Notes: generated by a model not told the origin, from the letters alone. A stretch of DNA of 64,000 nt from Siphonodentalium dalli (GCA_032622095.1 CP136067.1:54045899-54109898); one strand, 5' to 3'. Shown: positions 45,746 to 58,824, numbered from the stretch's first letter. Program-made: numbers and translations.

Positions 45746-45803
45746 TTAATAATATGGAATAAAATACTGTTCCCAAAATCTATAGGTAAGACAGGAAGGG
45801 GGC

Positions 45804-45825
45804 CGTAAAAAAGTTGCGAGACATG
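45804..45825 (+). repeat. 22-bp inverted boundary repeat, left copy
   Basis: Contains AAAAAAGTTGCGAGACAT; its exact reverse complement is at 54844-54865. A 14-base G-run follows (45830-45843), and a C-run adjoins the right copy. Confidence 0.85.
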
Positions 45826-45849
45826 AGGTGGGGGGGGGGGGGGTGAGTG

Positions 45850-47207
45850 GTTACCCGAGGCCGGAAACAGTTTTCGACCACCTTTTTTGCATTTTTTTTT
45901 TCATTGACATATTTTCAACTGTTTTAAACATATTTGTTTATATGTTGTGGCTTGTTGCAATATGAGAAGCACTAATATAATTACCCTCATAAGTTGATAT
46001 AAAATGGAAAAATAGTGAATATTGTGGGGGTGGGTCCCAAAATTTTCATTGATTTTTTTTGCGTGCAAATTTTTTTTTATTGTGTCTGTTTCAGTTTGCT
46101 TGGCAGTTTTTATATTGAAATTTGTCTAGTTCACGGTGTAGATCAATAAAAAAAATACTTCAGATAGCTCTAGGGTAGGGTGAACTTAATGCAGTCTGAC
46201 AATATCAACTGACAACTCATGACAGAATATTACAATAATTATTATTATTCATGACAGTCTCTTTACTCATACAGTTAGTTGATGCATGAGTGTAATGTAT
46301 GAAATAAGTATTTGTATCAGTGTTTGTATACTAAATTGATTTTTAAATATACTTTTGTCAAATAATTATTTGAATTGTCAAATTATTAGTTTCAGTGTTG
46401 TTGACAACCATCAATAAGTAAATAAGTAGATATGAAATAAAGTTTTAATAACATTTATTGAAAAAAAATAAAATATAACCTTCCTTGGATAGTCTTCTGA
46501 AAAGTATAAAAATATTATTTAAATAGATGCGAACAGAGGCCAGAACACATTACAGTTTTGTTCACATTGTAATTATTACATGTATATCCTATAATGACCT
46601 GCATATATACTACAATGTAAATGACACTTAATATCTAATTCAGGCTAATTTGAAAATTATCAAAGAAGTAAAATTCATTTACTTAATTATTGTATATTTA
46701 TAAGATGATGTGCATGCAAGGTGGTCTAGTTTGAAGGCACACATAAAGGTCATGTACACAATGTGTGTGAATTTCTTATTGCACATGAATTCCATCCAGT
46801 ACATGACCGAAGTTCAGCTCTGATTGTCCAAATGAATCTCAGTAATATACATCCGTGTATATGGATTTGGCACTAAATTGACCATCAACGTTCAACCTCA
46901 AAGGGTTAAGCCATTATTTTAGGCAAAGTTCTAAGTCGTAATGCAAATGCGAGGTCGGGTCGGTGGTCATACAGGCATACATTTTCCTTTTTGGTATTAC
47001 TATAGGCTCTAGGCCTACAAGTTGATGCTGGTTGATGTCTGAAAAAAAGATAAATTTAATTTTGTGTAATTTTTTATTCTACTATAATAGGCCCTAACAA
47101 TGGCCCTAGTTATTTTTTGTTGTCAATCCAGGGGATTCAACATATTTTTCATCTACTTACCAGCTGTACTCACACAGATGAATAGGCTGGGTTATAAATT
47201 TACCAAT
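45850..47207. other. No recognised feature
   Basis: AT-rich, apparently unique sequence. CAAAGGGTTAA near 46900 resembles an F3-type end, but no partner end was found. Confidence 0.4.
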
Positions 47208-50134
47208 ATGAAAGTGTCAATGACACTGTAGCTCAACTTGGAAAGGGAATAATTTAATGTATTACTGTCAATGGAGCGATTAGGAAAGTAGAAAGTTGAA
47301 TGTCTAATACTAGTTTATAGACATGAAGAGAAAAGTAAAATCCAAGATGGCTGCTGATGGCCATGTCTTCGGCCGAATGACCCCAAAATGATTATATCCC
47401 ATCCACATGTCATCGTTAACATCCATGACAAATTTTATGACGATCAGACTAAAGGTACGACCTGTAGCCCATGCTAATGGATTGAATTTAGTCATACAAA
47501 GAGTAAAATCCAAGATGGCTGCTGGCGGCCATGTTTTTTGGCCGAATGACCTCAAAATGACTCGTTCCAATCTACATGTCATTGCTAACATCCATGACGA
47601 ATTTTATGATGATCAGACTAAAGGTACGACCTGTAGCCTGTGCTAATGGATTGAATTTTGAAATCAAAGATGGCCACTGGCGGCCATGTTTTTTGGACGA
47701 ATGACCCCAAAATGACTCTTTCCCATCTACATGTCATTGTTAACATCCAGGACAAATTTTATGATGATCAGACTAAAAGTACGACCTGTAGCCCGTGCTA
47801 AATGATTTAGTCATACAAAAAGTAAAATCCAAGATGGCTGCTGGTGGCCATGTTTTTTGTCCGAATGACCTCAAAATGACTCGTTCCAATCTACATGTCA
47901 TTGCTAACATCCATGACAAATTTTATGATGATCAGACTAAAGGTACGACCTGTAGCCCGTGCTAAAGGATTTAGTCATACAAAGAGTAAAATCCAAGATG
48001 GCTGCTGCGGTCATGTTTTTTGGCCGAATGACCCCAAAATTAATCGTTCCCATCTACATGTCAATATTAACATCCATGATCAATTTTATGATGATCAGAC
48101 GAACAGTACGACCTGTAGCCTGTGCTAATGGATTGAATTTTGAAATCAAAGATGGCCACTAAATGACCCCAAAATGACTCGTTCCCATCTACATGCCAAT
48201 TTCAACAGCCACGAAAAATTTCATGACGATCAGACTCAAGGTACGACCTGTAGTCCGTGCTAAAGGATTTAGTCATACAAAGAGTCAAATCCAAGATGGC
48301 TGCTGGTGGCCATGTTTTTTGGCCGAATCACCCGAAAATGACTCGTTCCCATCTACATGTCATTATTAACATTCATGACAAATTTTATGATGATCAGACT
48401 AAAATTACGACCTGTAGCCCGTGCTAAAGGATCTAGTCATACAAAGAGTAAAATCCAAGATGGCTGCTGGCGGCCATGTTTTTTGGCCGAATGACCTCAA
48501 AATGACTCGTTCCCATCTACATGTCATTGTTAACATCCATGACAAATTTCATGATGATCAGACTAAATGTACGACCTGCAGCCTGTGCTAATGGATTGAA
48601 TTTTGAAATCAAAGATGGCCACTGACGGCCATGTTTTTCATCCGAATGACCCCAAAATGACTCGTTCCCATCTACATTACAATTTCAACAGCCATAAAAA
48701 ATTTCATGATGATCAGACTCAAGGTAAGACCTGTAGTCCGTGCTAAAGGATTTAGTCATACAAAGAGTAAAATCCAAGATGGCTGCTGGCGGCCATGTTT
48801 TTTGGCCGAATGACCCCAAAATTAATTGTTCCCATCTACATTACAATTTCAACAGCCATAAAAACATTTATGATGATCAGACTAAAAGTACGACCTGTAG
48901 CCCGTGCTAAATGATTTTAGTCATACAAAGAGTAAAATCCAAGATGGCTTCTGGTGGCCATGTTTTTTGGCTGAATGACCCCAAAATGACTCGTACCCAT
49001 CTACATGTCATTTATATTAACATTCATGACAAATTTATATGATGATCAGACTAAAAGTACGACCTGTAGCCCGTGCTAAATGATTTAGTCATACAAAGAG
49101 TAAAATCCAAGATGGCTGCTGGCGGCCATGTTTTTCGGCCAAATGACCCCAAAATGACTTGTTCCCATCTACATGTCATTGTTAATATCCATGACAAATT
49201 TTATGATGATCAGACTAAAGGTAAGACCTGTAGCCTGTGCTAAAGAATTTGGTCATACAAAGAGTAAAATCCAAGATGGCTGCTGGCGGGCCATGTTTTT
49301 TGGTCGAATGACCCCAAAATTACTCGTTCCCATCTACATGTCAATATTAACATCCATGACAAATTTCATGATGATCAGACGAACAGTACGACCTGTGGCC
49401 TGTGCTAATGGATTAAATTTTGAAATCAAAGATGGCTGCTGGTGGCCATGTTTTTTGTCCGAATGACCCCAAAATGACTCGTTCCCATCTACATTCTAAT
49501 TTCAACAGCCATTACAAATTTCATGATGATCAGACTAAAGGTACGACCTGTAGCCCGTGCTAAAGGATTTAGTCATACAAAGAGTAAAATCCAAGATGGC
49601 TGCTGGCGGCCATGTTTTTTGCCCGAATGACCCAAAAAAGACTCGTTCCCATCTACATGTCATTGTTAACATCCATGACAAATTTTATGATGATCTGACC
49701 AAAGGTACGACCTGTAGCCCGTGTCAAAGGATTTAGTCATGCAAAGAGTAAAATCTAAGATGGCTGCCGGCGGCCATGTTTTTTTGCCAAATGACCCCAA
49801 AATTACTCGTTCCCATCTACATGTCAATATTAACATCCATAACAAATTTCATGACAATAAGACAAACGGTACGGCCTGTAGCCCGTGCTAATGGATTGAA
49901 TTTTGAAATCCAAGATGGCCACTGGCGGCCATGTTTTTTTTCCGAATGACTCCAAAATGACTCGTTCCCATCTACATGTCAATGTCAACATCCATGACAA
50001 ATTTCATAATAATCGGACCAAAGGTACGAACTGTAGCCCGTGCTAAAGGAAATTGTTGACGCATCACGCACACACGGACGACGGATACCAAGCCATGGCA
50101 ATAGCTCAAACTTTACAAAGTAAAGTTGAGCTAA
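47208..50134 (+). mobile_element. X-family composite element, 17 monomers
   Basis: 5' and 3' modules are nearly identical to 40342-41323 (start ATGAAAGTGTCAATGACAC, end GTTGAGCTAA at 50134). 17 monomers are marked by AAGATGGC or a variant at about 47344, 47513, 47668, 47833, 47996, 48149, 48294, 48458, 48609, 48776, 48943, 49109, 49276, 49429, 49591, 49756 and 49909. One (48149) lacks the TGGCGGCCATG segment. The CACACGGACGACGG microsatellite is short here. Confidence 0.88.
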
Positions 50135-50352
50135 TAATCACAACATATTCTACCTTTGTTGATTGCTTAGAGTTCAATTTTGCACATGTTTGTTAACAGG
50201 AAGTAACATTTAATTTGGTCTTTCAAAGAAGGGACCATTATAGAGCGGTTGGTCGTTTTTACAGCCGGGACCAACATAAAGCTTTGATGTTTTGGGGTGG
50301 GTGTCTAAAATTTTATGAAAAAAAAATGCAAGAAAGGGTGGGTTGGTGTAAA
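50135..50352. other. Spacer between two X-family elements
   Basis: About 220 bp with no recognised element; it shows that the two arrays are separate insertions or a duplicated element, not one continuous array. Confidence 0.5.
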
Positions 50353-53300
50353 ATGAAAGTGTCAATGACACTGTAGCTCAACTTGGAAAGGGAATAATTT
50401 AATGTGTTACTGTCGATGGAGTGATTAGGAATGTGGAAAGTTGAATGTCTAATACTAGTTTATCAACATGAAGAGATATATATATACATGTATATAAAAG
50501 TAAAATCTAAGATGGTTACTGGCGGCTATGTTTTCCAACAATTCAAAAACATTTGATAGCTTTAGTCATGCAAAGAGTAGAATCCAGGATGGCCGCTCGC
50601 TGCCATGTTTTAATGCCGAATAACCCCAAAATGACTCGTTCCCATCTACCATGTCAATGTCAAAAGTCAAGACAAATTTCATAATGATCTGACCAAAGGT
50701 ACGACCTGTAGCCCATGCCAAAGGATTTAGTAATGCAAAGAGTAAAATCCAAGATGACTGCTGGCGGCCATGTTTTTTGGCCGAATGACCCCAAAATTAC
50801 TTGTTCCCATCTACATGTCAATATTAACATCCATGACAAATTTTATGATGATCAGATGAACAGTACGACCTGTAGCCCGTGCTAATGGATTGAATTTTGA
50901 AATTCAAGATGGCCACTGGCGGCCATGTTTTTTGTCAGAATGACCCCAAAATGACTCGTTCCTATCTATATTCCAATTTCAACAGCTTGACAAATTTTAT
51001 GATGATCAGACTAAAGGTACGACCTGTAGCCTGTGCTAAAGAATTTAGTCATACAAAGAGTAAAATCCAAGATGGCTGCCAGTGGCCATGTTTTTTGGCC
51101 GAATGACCCAAAATTACTTGTTCCCATTTAGATGTCATTGTTAACATCCATGACAAATTTCATGATGATCTGACCAAAGGTACGACCTGTAGCCCGTGCT
51201 AAAGGATTTAGTAATGCAAAGTGTAAAATCCAAGATGGCTGCTGGCGGCCATGTTTTTTGGCCGAATGACCCCAAAATTACTTGTTCCCATCTACATGTC
51301 AATATTAACATCCATGACAAATTTCATGATGATCAGACGAACAGTACGACCTGTAGCCCGTGCTAATGAATTGAATTTTGAAATCAAAGATGGCCACTGG
51401 CGGCCATGTTTTTCGGCCGAATGACCCCAAAATGACTCGTTCCCATCTACATGTCAATATTAACATCCATGACAAATTTCATGATGATCAGACGAACAGT
51501 ACGACCTGTAGCCCGTGCTAATGAAAAGAATTTTGAAATCAAAGATGGCCACTGGTGGCCATGTTTTTTGTCCGAATGACCCCAAAATGACTCGTTTCCC
51601 ATCTACATTCCAATTTCAACAGCCATGAAAAATTTCATGATGATCAGAATAAAGGTACGACCTGTAGTCCGTGCTAAAGGATTTAGTCATACAAAGAGTA
51701 AAATCCAATATGGCTGCTGGTGGCCATGTTTTTTTGGCCGAATGACCCCAAAATGACTCGTTCCCATCTACATGTCATTATTAACATTCATGACAAATTT
51801 GATGATGATCAGACTAAAGGTACAACCTGTAGCCCGTGCTAAAGGATTTAGTCATACAAAGAGTAAAATTCAAGATAGCTGCTGGCGGCCATATTTTTGG
51901 GCTGAATGACCCCAAAATTAATCGTTCCCATCCACATGTCAATATTAACATCCATGACAAATTTGATGATGATCATATGAACAGTACGACCTGTAGCCCG
52001 TGCTAATGGATTGAATTTTTAAATCAAAGATGGCCACTGGTGGCCATGTTTTTTGTCCGAATGACCCCAAAATGACTCGTTCCCATCTACATTCCAATTT
52101 CAACAGCCATGAAAAATTTCATGATGATCAGAATAAAGGTACGACCTGTAGTCCGTGCTAAAGGATTTAGTCATACAAAGAGTAAAATCCAATATGGCTG
52201 CTGGTGGCCATGTTTTTTGGCCGAATGACCCCAAAATGACTCGTTCCCATCTACATGTCATTGTTAACATCCATGACAAATTTTATGATGATCAGACTAA
52301 AGGTACAACCTGTAGCCCGTGCTAAAGGATTTAGTCATACAAAGAGTAAAATTCAAGATAGCTGCTGGCGGCCATATTTTTGGGCTGAATGACCCCAAAA
52401 TTAATCGTTCCCATCTACATGTCAATATTAACATCCATGACAAATTTGATGATGATCATATGAACAGTACGACCTGTAGCCCGTGCTAATGGATTGAATT
52501 TTGAAATCAAAGATGGCCACTGGTGGCCATGTTTTTTGTCCGAATGACCCCAAAATGACTCGTTTCCCATCTACATTCCAATTTCAACAGCCATGAAAAA
52601 TTTCATGATGATCAGAATAAAGGTACGACCTGTAGTCCGTGCTAAAGGATTTAGTCATACAAAGAGTAAAATCCAATATGGCTGCTGGTGGCCATGTTTT
52701 TTGGCCGAATGACCCCAAAATGACTCGTTCCCATCTACATGTCATTATTAACATTCATGACAAATTTTATGATGATCAGACTAAAGGTACGACCTGTAGC
52801 CCGTGCTAAAGGATTTAGTCATACAAAGAGTAAAATTCAAGATGGCTGCTGCGGCCATGTTTTTTGGCTGAATGACCCCAAAATTAATCGTTCCCATCCA
52901 CATGTCAATATTAACATCCATGACAAATTTCATGATGATCAGACGAACAGTACGACCTGTAGCCCGTGCTAATGGATTGAATTTTGAAATCAAAGATGGC
53001 CACTGGTGGCCATGTTTTTTGTCCGAATGACCCCAAAATGACTCGTTCCCATCTACATTCCAATTTCAACAGCCATGAAAAATTTCATGATGATCAGAAT
53101 AAAGGTACGACCTGTAGTCCGTGCTAAAGGATTTAGTAATACAAAGAGTAAAATCCAATATGGCTGCTGGTGGCCATGTTTTTTGGCCGAATGACCCCAA
53201 AATGACTCGTTCCCATCTACATGTCATTGTTAACATCCATGACAAATTTTATGATGATCAGACTAAAGGTACAACCTGTAGCCCGTGCTAAAGGATTTAG

Positions 53301-54817
53301 TCATACAAAGAGTAAAATTCAAGATAGCTGCTGGCGGCCATATTTTTGGGCTGAATGACCCCAAAATTAATCGTTCCCATCTACATGTCAATATTAACAT
53401 CCATGACAAATTTGATGATGATCATATGAACAGTACGACCTGTAGCCCGTGCTAATGGATTGAATTTTGAAATCAAAAATGGCCGCTGGTGGCCATGTAT
53501 TTTGTCCGAATGACCCCAAAATGACTCGTTCCCATCTACATTCCAATTTCAACAGCCATGAAAAATTTCATGATGATCAGACTCAAGGTACGACCTGTAG
53601 TCCGTGCTAAAGGATTTAGTCATACAAAGAGTAAAATCCAATATGGCTGCTGGTGGCCATGTTTTTTGGCCGAATGACCCCAAAATGACTCGTTCCCATC
53701 TACATGTCATTGTTAACATCCATGACAAATTTTATGATGATCAGACTAAAGGTACAACCTGTAGCCCGTGCTAAAGGATTTAGTCATACAAAGAGTAAAA
53801 TTCAAGATAGCTGCTGGCGGCCATATTTTTGGGCTGAATGACCCCAAAATTACTTGTTCCCATTTAGATGTCAATATTAACATCCATGACAAATTTGATG
53901 ATGATCAGACGAACAGTACGACCTGTAGTCCGTGCTAATGGATTGAATTTTGAAATCAAAGATGGCCGCTGGTGGCCATGTATTTTGTCCGAATGACCCC
54001 AAAATGACTCGTTCCCATCTACATTCCAATTTCAACAGCCATGAAAAATTTCATGATGATCAGACTCAAGGTACGACCTGTAGACCGTGCTAAAGGATTT
54101 AGTCATACAAAGAGTAAAATCCAATATGGCATTGTTTTTTGGCCGAATGACCCCAAAATGACTCGTTTCCAATCTACATGTCATTATTAACATTCATGAC
54201 AAATTTTATGATGATCAGAATAAAGGTACGACCTGTAGCCCGTGCTAAAGGATTTAGTCATACAAAGAGTAAAATCCAAGATGGCTGCTGGCGGCCATGT
54301 TTTTCGTCCGAATGACCCCAAAATGACTCGTTCCCATCAACATGTCATTGTTAACATCCATGACAAATTGTATGATGATCAGACTAAAGGTACGACCTGT
54401 AGCCCGTGCTAAAGAATTTAGTCATACAAAGAGTAAAATCCAAGATAGCTGCTGGCGGCCATGTTTTTTGGCCGAATGACCCCAAAATTACTCGTTCCCA
54501 TCTACATTCCAATTTCAACATCCATGACAAATTTCATGACAATAAGATGAACAGTACGGCCTGTAGCCCGTGCTAATGGATTGAATTTTGAAATCCAAGA
54601 TGGCCACTGGCGGCCATGTTTTTTTTCCGAATGACCCCAAAATGACTCGTTCCCATCTACATGTCAACATCCATGACAAATTTCATAATAATCGGACCAA
54701 AGGTACGAACTGTAGCCCGTGCTAAAGGAAATTGTTGACGAATCACGCACACACACACGCACGACGGATACCAAGCAATGGCAATAGCTCAAACTTTACA
54801 AAGTAAAGTTGAGCTAA
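50353..54817 (+). mobile_element. X-family composite element, 27 monomers
   Basis: Same 5' module (with an extra TATATATACATGTATATA near 50480) and same 3' module, ending GAGCTAA at 54817. About 27 monomers. From about 51530 to 54120 the monomers follow a three-type order, giving a higher-order period of ~483 bp. The 3' microsatellite is CACACACACGCACGACGG. No protein is encoded; open frames of up to about 78 codons recur with the unit. Confidence 0.88.
51540..54120 (+). repeat. Higher-order repeat: trimer of ~163-bp monomers
   Basis: The variant AAATCCAATATGGC starts at 51701, 52185, 52669, 53151 and 53634, and its truncated form at 54117: spacings 484, 484, 482, 483 and 483. Between them, in fixed order, lie a variant with AAGATAGCTGCTGG and ATATTTTTGGGCTG (replaced once, at 52840) and one with GAATTTTGAAATCAAAGATG. 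Confidence 0.92.
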
Positions 54818-54843
54818 AAATGGAAATGTAAAAAAAAGACGCC

Positions 54844-54960
54844 CATGTCTCGCAACTTTTTTACGCCCCCCCCCCCCCCCCCTCCTCCCCTGGGTAAGAT
54901 TCAAGTGACTGGAAGGGGTTGGGGTGTTGGTGGGGGGGGGGGGGGAGGGGTTACCCACGT
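54844..54960 (-). repeat. Inverted boundary repeat, right copy, with C- and G-tracts
   Basis: 54844-54865 is the exact reverse complement of 45804-45825. A C-run (54866-54883) and a G-rich tract (54928-54950) follow, with TTACCC words as on the left side. Confidence 0.8.
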
Positions 54961-56595
54961 TGCATATTATTGACATCCAGCATCTAATATCCCATTTCTT
55001 CATTCAAATGCAACATCCATGAAGGAAGATTCAATTCAAGAGACAGTGAGAAAACAATTTTTTACATCAATGTATTTTTAATCATTGACAATATTCAATT
55101 ATTCATGTGACAAGAATTTCAAGATCCTGAGTTTAACATCCAATTATAATTGCATGAAACCAGTCTTGAATAATCTGAACATTTTCTTTACGACTGCCAC
55201 TATTGAATTACATTTATATATAATTTTTCTTTTCAAGTGTTTATTACCCAAAAATATCTATAACTGTTAGAATAGAGAAATATAGTCGCACACAATAACC
55301 TCTATGAACCACGATAACAGAAATATTGCAATTTCAGTGAAGCAAACAATGTGAAAATAATCACTGTTCACCAGGTCGCCTCCATTGTTATTAGTCCAAT
55401 CATGATTTATATGAAGAAACTTGACCCGAATTCAATATCTTCAAAAGACTTAGAATGTTAGACATTTATAGAGCGACAAGTAAGAGGTATAATACTTTAA
55501 TGAAGTGAATGGCAGACTACACAGTGCATACGATTAATCTTGAGTAAACAATGACGTAATTAATCTGAATTCAGTTTGTTTTTATAATGAGTGCATGTGC
55601 TTCACATGAGATTATGATGTTACTCGGGAGTCACCAATCTGTCGGCACCTGTGATCTCTCCAAAAAATTATCATTGGTAACAGTTTTGTGACAGCGTGTA
55701 TATGTCTTTGATTTATTTGATTTTGAAAGATTAGTTGCGGCAGGGAGTTTGTGAGTGTATACAGGATCAAACGCCTAACACAAATACATCAGAATCAGTC
55801 TGCCGACTGTGCCCCCAAATGTCATCCAGAGAGGCTTTTTCCATATCGGAACACAACTAATAATCCAGCGTCGAGCAGTTGTCTTCAAGACATTATCACC
55901 ACTCTGCTTCCTTTTGAAACATAACTACTCCGCTGTCCCATTGCACGAATCCCAGGTGTGTTTCCAAGGTACTGCAGCTGTGACTAACTGTGGGAAGAAA
56001 AACAATGGTTTATTGAATGTATTGAACATACCGATACTAATTTCGCGGCATTGCCATCAATTAAATTAATTCTTACAATTTGATTGAAATAAAGTGTATC
56101 GCTTCCGCTTCTGTATTGATTAGGGCTTCAACATTTCATCGCGATTCTGATCGTATTTCACATCGTATTGGGAGGGTGAGATGCAATGCAAACACAAAAT
56201 TTTCATGTATGAAGAATTATCAATAGTCAAGAGATACAAAATTTCCACTCAAAACTTCACATCTGGGCAGATCTGGGGGACTGTATAATTAGCTATTATA
56301 GTCTACTTCTAATACCTGGCCATGCATTTTTGTCATTTTAGTTAGGTCTTGTAATTTACTTCAATGAATATGCTAAGATGAACACTGATGAGAATATACA
56401 TAATAAAAGGTTGCCAACCAAAATATCCCCCCCCCCCAACAAAGGTGGCACGTTTGAAGGATTTATGGGTTTCAGATCCCTATACTACAATCTACGAGAA
56501 AATGATTACACCAATATGATACATGCCCAGAACTCTATCGAACAGACCCAAAAAATGGCCGACCTGCTTCACAGGTTGTTCACCTGATCGAGATT
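54961..56595. other. Repeat-poor stretch, no gene recognised
   Basis: The longest stretch free of recognised repeats. An 86-codon open frame (55809-56069) and a 69-codon one (56378-56587) show no domain. AATAAA at about 56090 could be a polyadenylation signal for something upstream, but no splice-consistent coding exon was recognised. Confidence 0.4.
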
Positions 56596-56601
56596 CTCAG
56601 A

Positions 56602-57558
56602 ACAAGAGCTACGCTGGGCGTGCAATATACGCCCTCTCTTGGGTCGGCGGAAACTGGTAAAAAAGGGACATAACTCTGGTAAAAATTGGCGGACGGAACT
56701 CAAATTTGAACTTGACCTGTGTTTTGGTGGGAGAAAGTAATATACCAAATTATCATTGAATCCGATAAGCTCTAGTAAAGTTATCATGCGGACAACAAAT
56801 TTCAGGGATTTTCTAAGTCAAATTACGTCAAATAAGGGGCATAACTCCGGTGAAAATTGGCGGACGGAACCCAAATTCGAACTTGAGCTGTCTTTTCTCC
56901 TAATAAACCCACATACCAAATTTGATTGAAATCGGTTCACTCTAACTAAAGTTATCATCCGGACAACAAATTTCATGGATTTTCTAAGTCAAATTACGTC
57001 AAAAAAGGGGCCATAACTCTCGCAAAAATTATCGGATTAAAACTAAATTCGGACTTGAGCTGTATTTCGATATATGTAATCCACAAAAATACGGGTTTTG
57101 CGTATAAACATTCCAAAATCGAGTTATCATCCGGAAACCAAAAAACATAAGAAAAACTGAATTTTCTGAGTCGAAAAAGGGGCATAACTCTGCCAAAAAT
57201 GGTCGGACAGAACCCAAGTTCGAACTTGACCTGTGTTTTGGTGGGAGAAAGTAATATACCAAATTTGGATTCATTCCGATAAACTATACTAAAGTTATCA
57301 TCCGGACAACAAATTTCAAGGATTTTCTAAGTCAAAAAACGTTAAATAAGGGGCATAACTCCGGTGAAAATTGGCGGGCGGAACCCAAATTCGAACTTGA
57401 ACTTACTTTTCGGCTAATAAACCCATATACCAAATTTTATTAATTTTGGTTCACTCTAACTAAAGTTATCATCCGGACAACAGGTTAACGGACGGACGCC
57501 CGCCCGGACGGACAGACCAATACTATAATACGGCCTTTTTTTCAAAAGGGCGTATAAA
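56602..57558 (+). mobile_element. W-family composite element, long copy
   Basis: 5' end ACAAGAGCTACGC with hairpin GGGCGTGCAATATACGCCC; the sub-terminal TACGCCC is mirrored by GGGCGTA at the 3' end. Four to five monomers of 165-170 bp are marked by ATAACTC(T/C)GGTGAAAATT, ACATACCAAATTT and AAAGTTATCATCCGGACAAC. Then GGACGGACGCCCG (57490-57518) and a 3' hairpin GGCCTTTTTTTCAAAAGGG, ending CGTATAAAA. Confidence 0.85.
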
Positions 57559-57759
57559 AAGGCTTGTTAAATGTCTCTTTTTTTGGAAAAGGAAGATAAA
57601 TGTTATGTCAAGGTGATATTAATATATGTATTGTCGGGGGAACATCAGTTTGGTTGTGTCTTGTGTCATATTCTTCCTATCCTGACTTTAAGCGACCTCT
57701 CCCATTAAAGGCATCAATTGCGGAAATTTCGATGGGATATCTAGATTTTAAACTAATGT
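57559..57759. other. No recognised feature
   Basis: Short stretch between composite elements. Confidence 0.4.
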
Positions 57760-58016
57760 GTACCATACTATGGTATGGGTACACATAAAAGGGGCAATAC
57801 CTCTGCCAAAATGATTCCGACTGAACTCAAAATCGCAGGTGCGCAGATTCCCATGCTGGTTGACATATGTGCAAAGTTTTGACAAGAAATTGAAAATGAC
57901 AGAATACAGGCTTGGACAAAGTTCCGGAAGGAGGGACGCACACATACACGGATGCATGTCATTACGAGGGTCATTACTATACCGGTAGTCCTCCGACGGA
58001 ATGTCGGGGGACAATA
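57760..58016 (+). mobile_element. V-type hairpin followed by a U-family 3' end
   Basis: 57760-57783 is a hairpin (arms GTACCATAC and GGTATGGGTAC) followed by CATAAAA, matching the V-family terminus at 63048-63070. One monomer follows (AAAATCGCAGGTGCGCAG), then ACGCACACATACACGG and a terminal hairpin GTCCTCCGAC-GGAAT-GTCGGGGGAC (57988-58012), which is the U-type end. Confidence 0.65.
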
Positions 58017-58260
58017 ATGATTAAGTGGTTCGTCTAGTTTTCACAGCAGTCAGTTGCCAAAAATTTGTATCGGGATATGCATTGCATCCTGATAGTAAAA
58101 TCTCGATTCGCATCGTGAAGGTCTGAATCATTGCAGCCCTAGTATTGATTCAAACATATAAAGCAAGTCTCCAATCTCGAGAACCTGGCACTAGGAAATA
58201 CTTTTTTTCCCACTTAAACTGGGACAGGAAATGTCACTTAACAATATTCGTTACAAGCTG
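58017..58260. other. No recognised feature
   Basis: Unique-looking gap. Confidence 0.4.
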
Positions 58261-58261
58261 C

Positions 58262-58600
58262 AATGTTCAGATACAATATTAAAAAATTTCCAAATCAAAC
58301 AAGGGCTGTAATTCTGGTAAAAATGAATGGACGAAACCCGCGCTATGTGTCCTCCCCGCCTAACTGTGCTATCGATATACCAAATCGGAACCAAATCCGA
58401 CAAGCCCGAGTTACAAGCTGTTCATATGGAGAAAAAATTTCAGTCAAACAAGGGCCGCAACTCTGGTATAAATTAATGGACGAAACCTGTAGTATGTGTA
58501 TATCCTTCCCCCCCCCCCCCCCAACATGTGCTACCACCAGGCCAATGAACAACAAAATTCAATAAATGACAACTGAGTTACAAGGTGATATGACCCAAAT
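58262..58600 (+). repeat. Diverged composite-element monomers
   Basis: Two ~135-bp units: CAAACAAGGGC(T/C)G(T/C)AA, CTGGTA(A/T)AAAT, ATGGACGAAACC, and GTGCTA near the end of each. A C-run lies at 58509-58522. Open frames here are short and repeat with the unit. Confidence 0.65.
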
Positions 58601-58791
58601 GTAAATAGTTTATATATGATGCACAACATTATAAAATTATAAACAACTTCAGTCCAGATGTTGGCAGCAATCCGGCATCTGTTTTAGTTGCAAAGAAATA
58701 CTTTGTTGAAAATCTCTTGCCATATTTGGCTGTATTTATGCAAAACATGCATCTCTATCTTAACCTGGGCAACGCCGGGTAAGCCTGCTAG
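58601..58791 (+). mobile_element. Helitron-like 3' terminus
   Basis: 58763-58780 is a GC-rich hairpin (ACCTGGGC-AAC-GCCGGGT, imperfect), followed seven bases later by CTAG (58788-58791) and then T. A hairpin a few bases before CTRR, with T following, is the recognised 3' end of Helitrons. The 5' end and any Rep/helicase are not visible. The left boundary given is arbitrary. Confidence 0.6.
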
Positions 58792-58792
58792 T

Positions 58793-58823
<31 letters not shown>

Positions 58824-58824
58824 A
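58792..58824 (+). repeat. (TA)n microsatellite
   Basis: About 33 bp of TA repeat directly after the Helitron-like end. Confidence 0.9.

Noticed and set aside
46880-46920. F3-like end (CAAAGGGTTAA)
   Set aside because: No matching opposite end within a plausible distance.
47208-54817. CRISPR-like regular repeats
   Set aside because: Monomers are contiguous ~163-bp satellites with no unique spacers, in a eukaryotic context.
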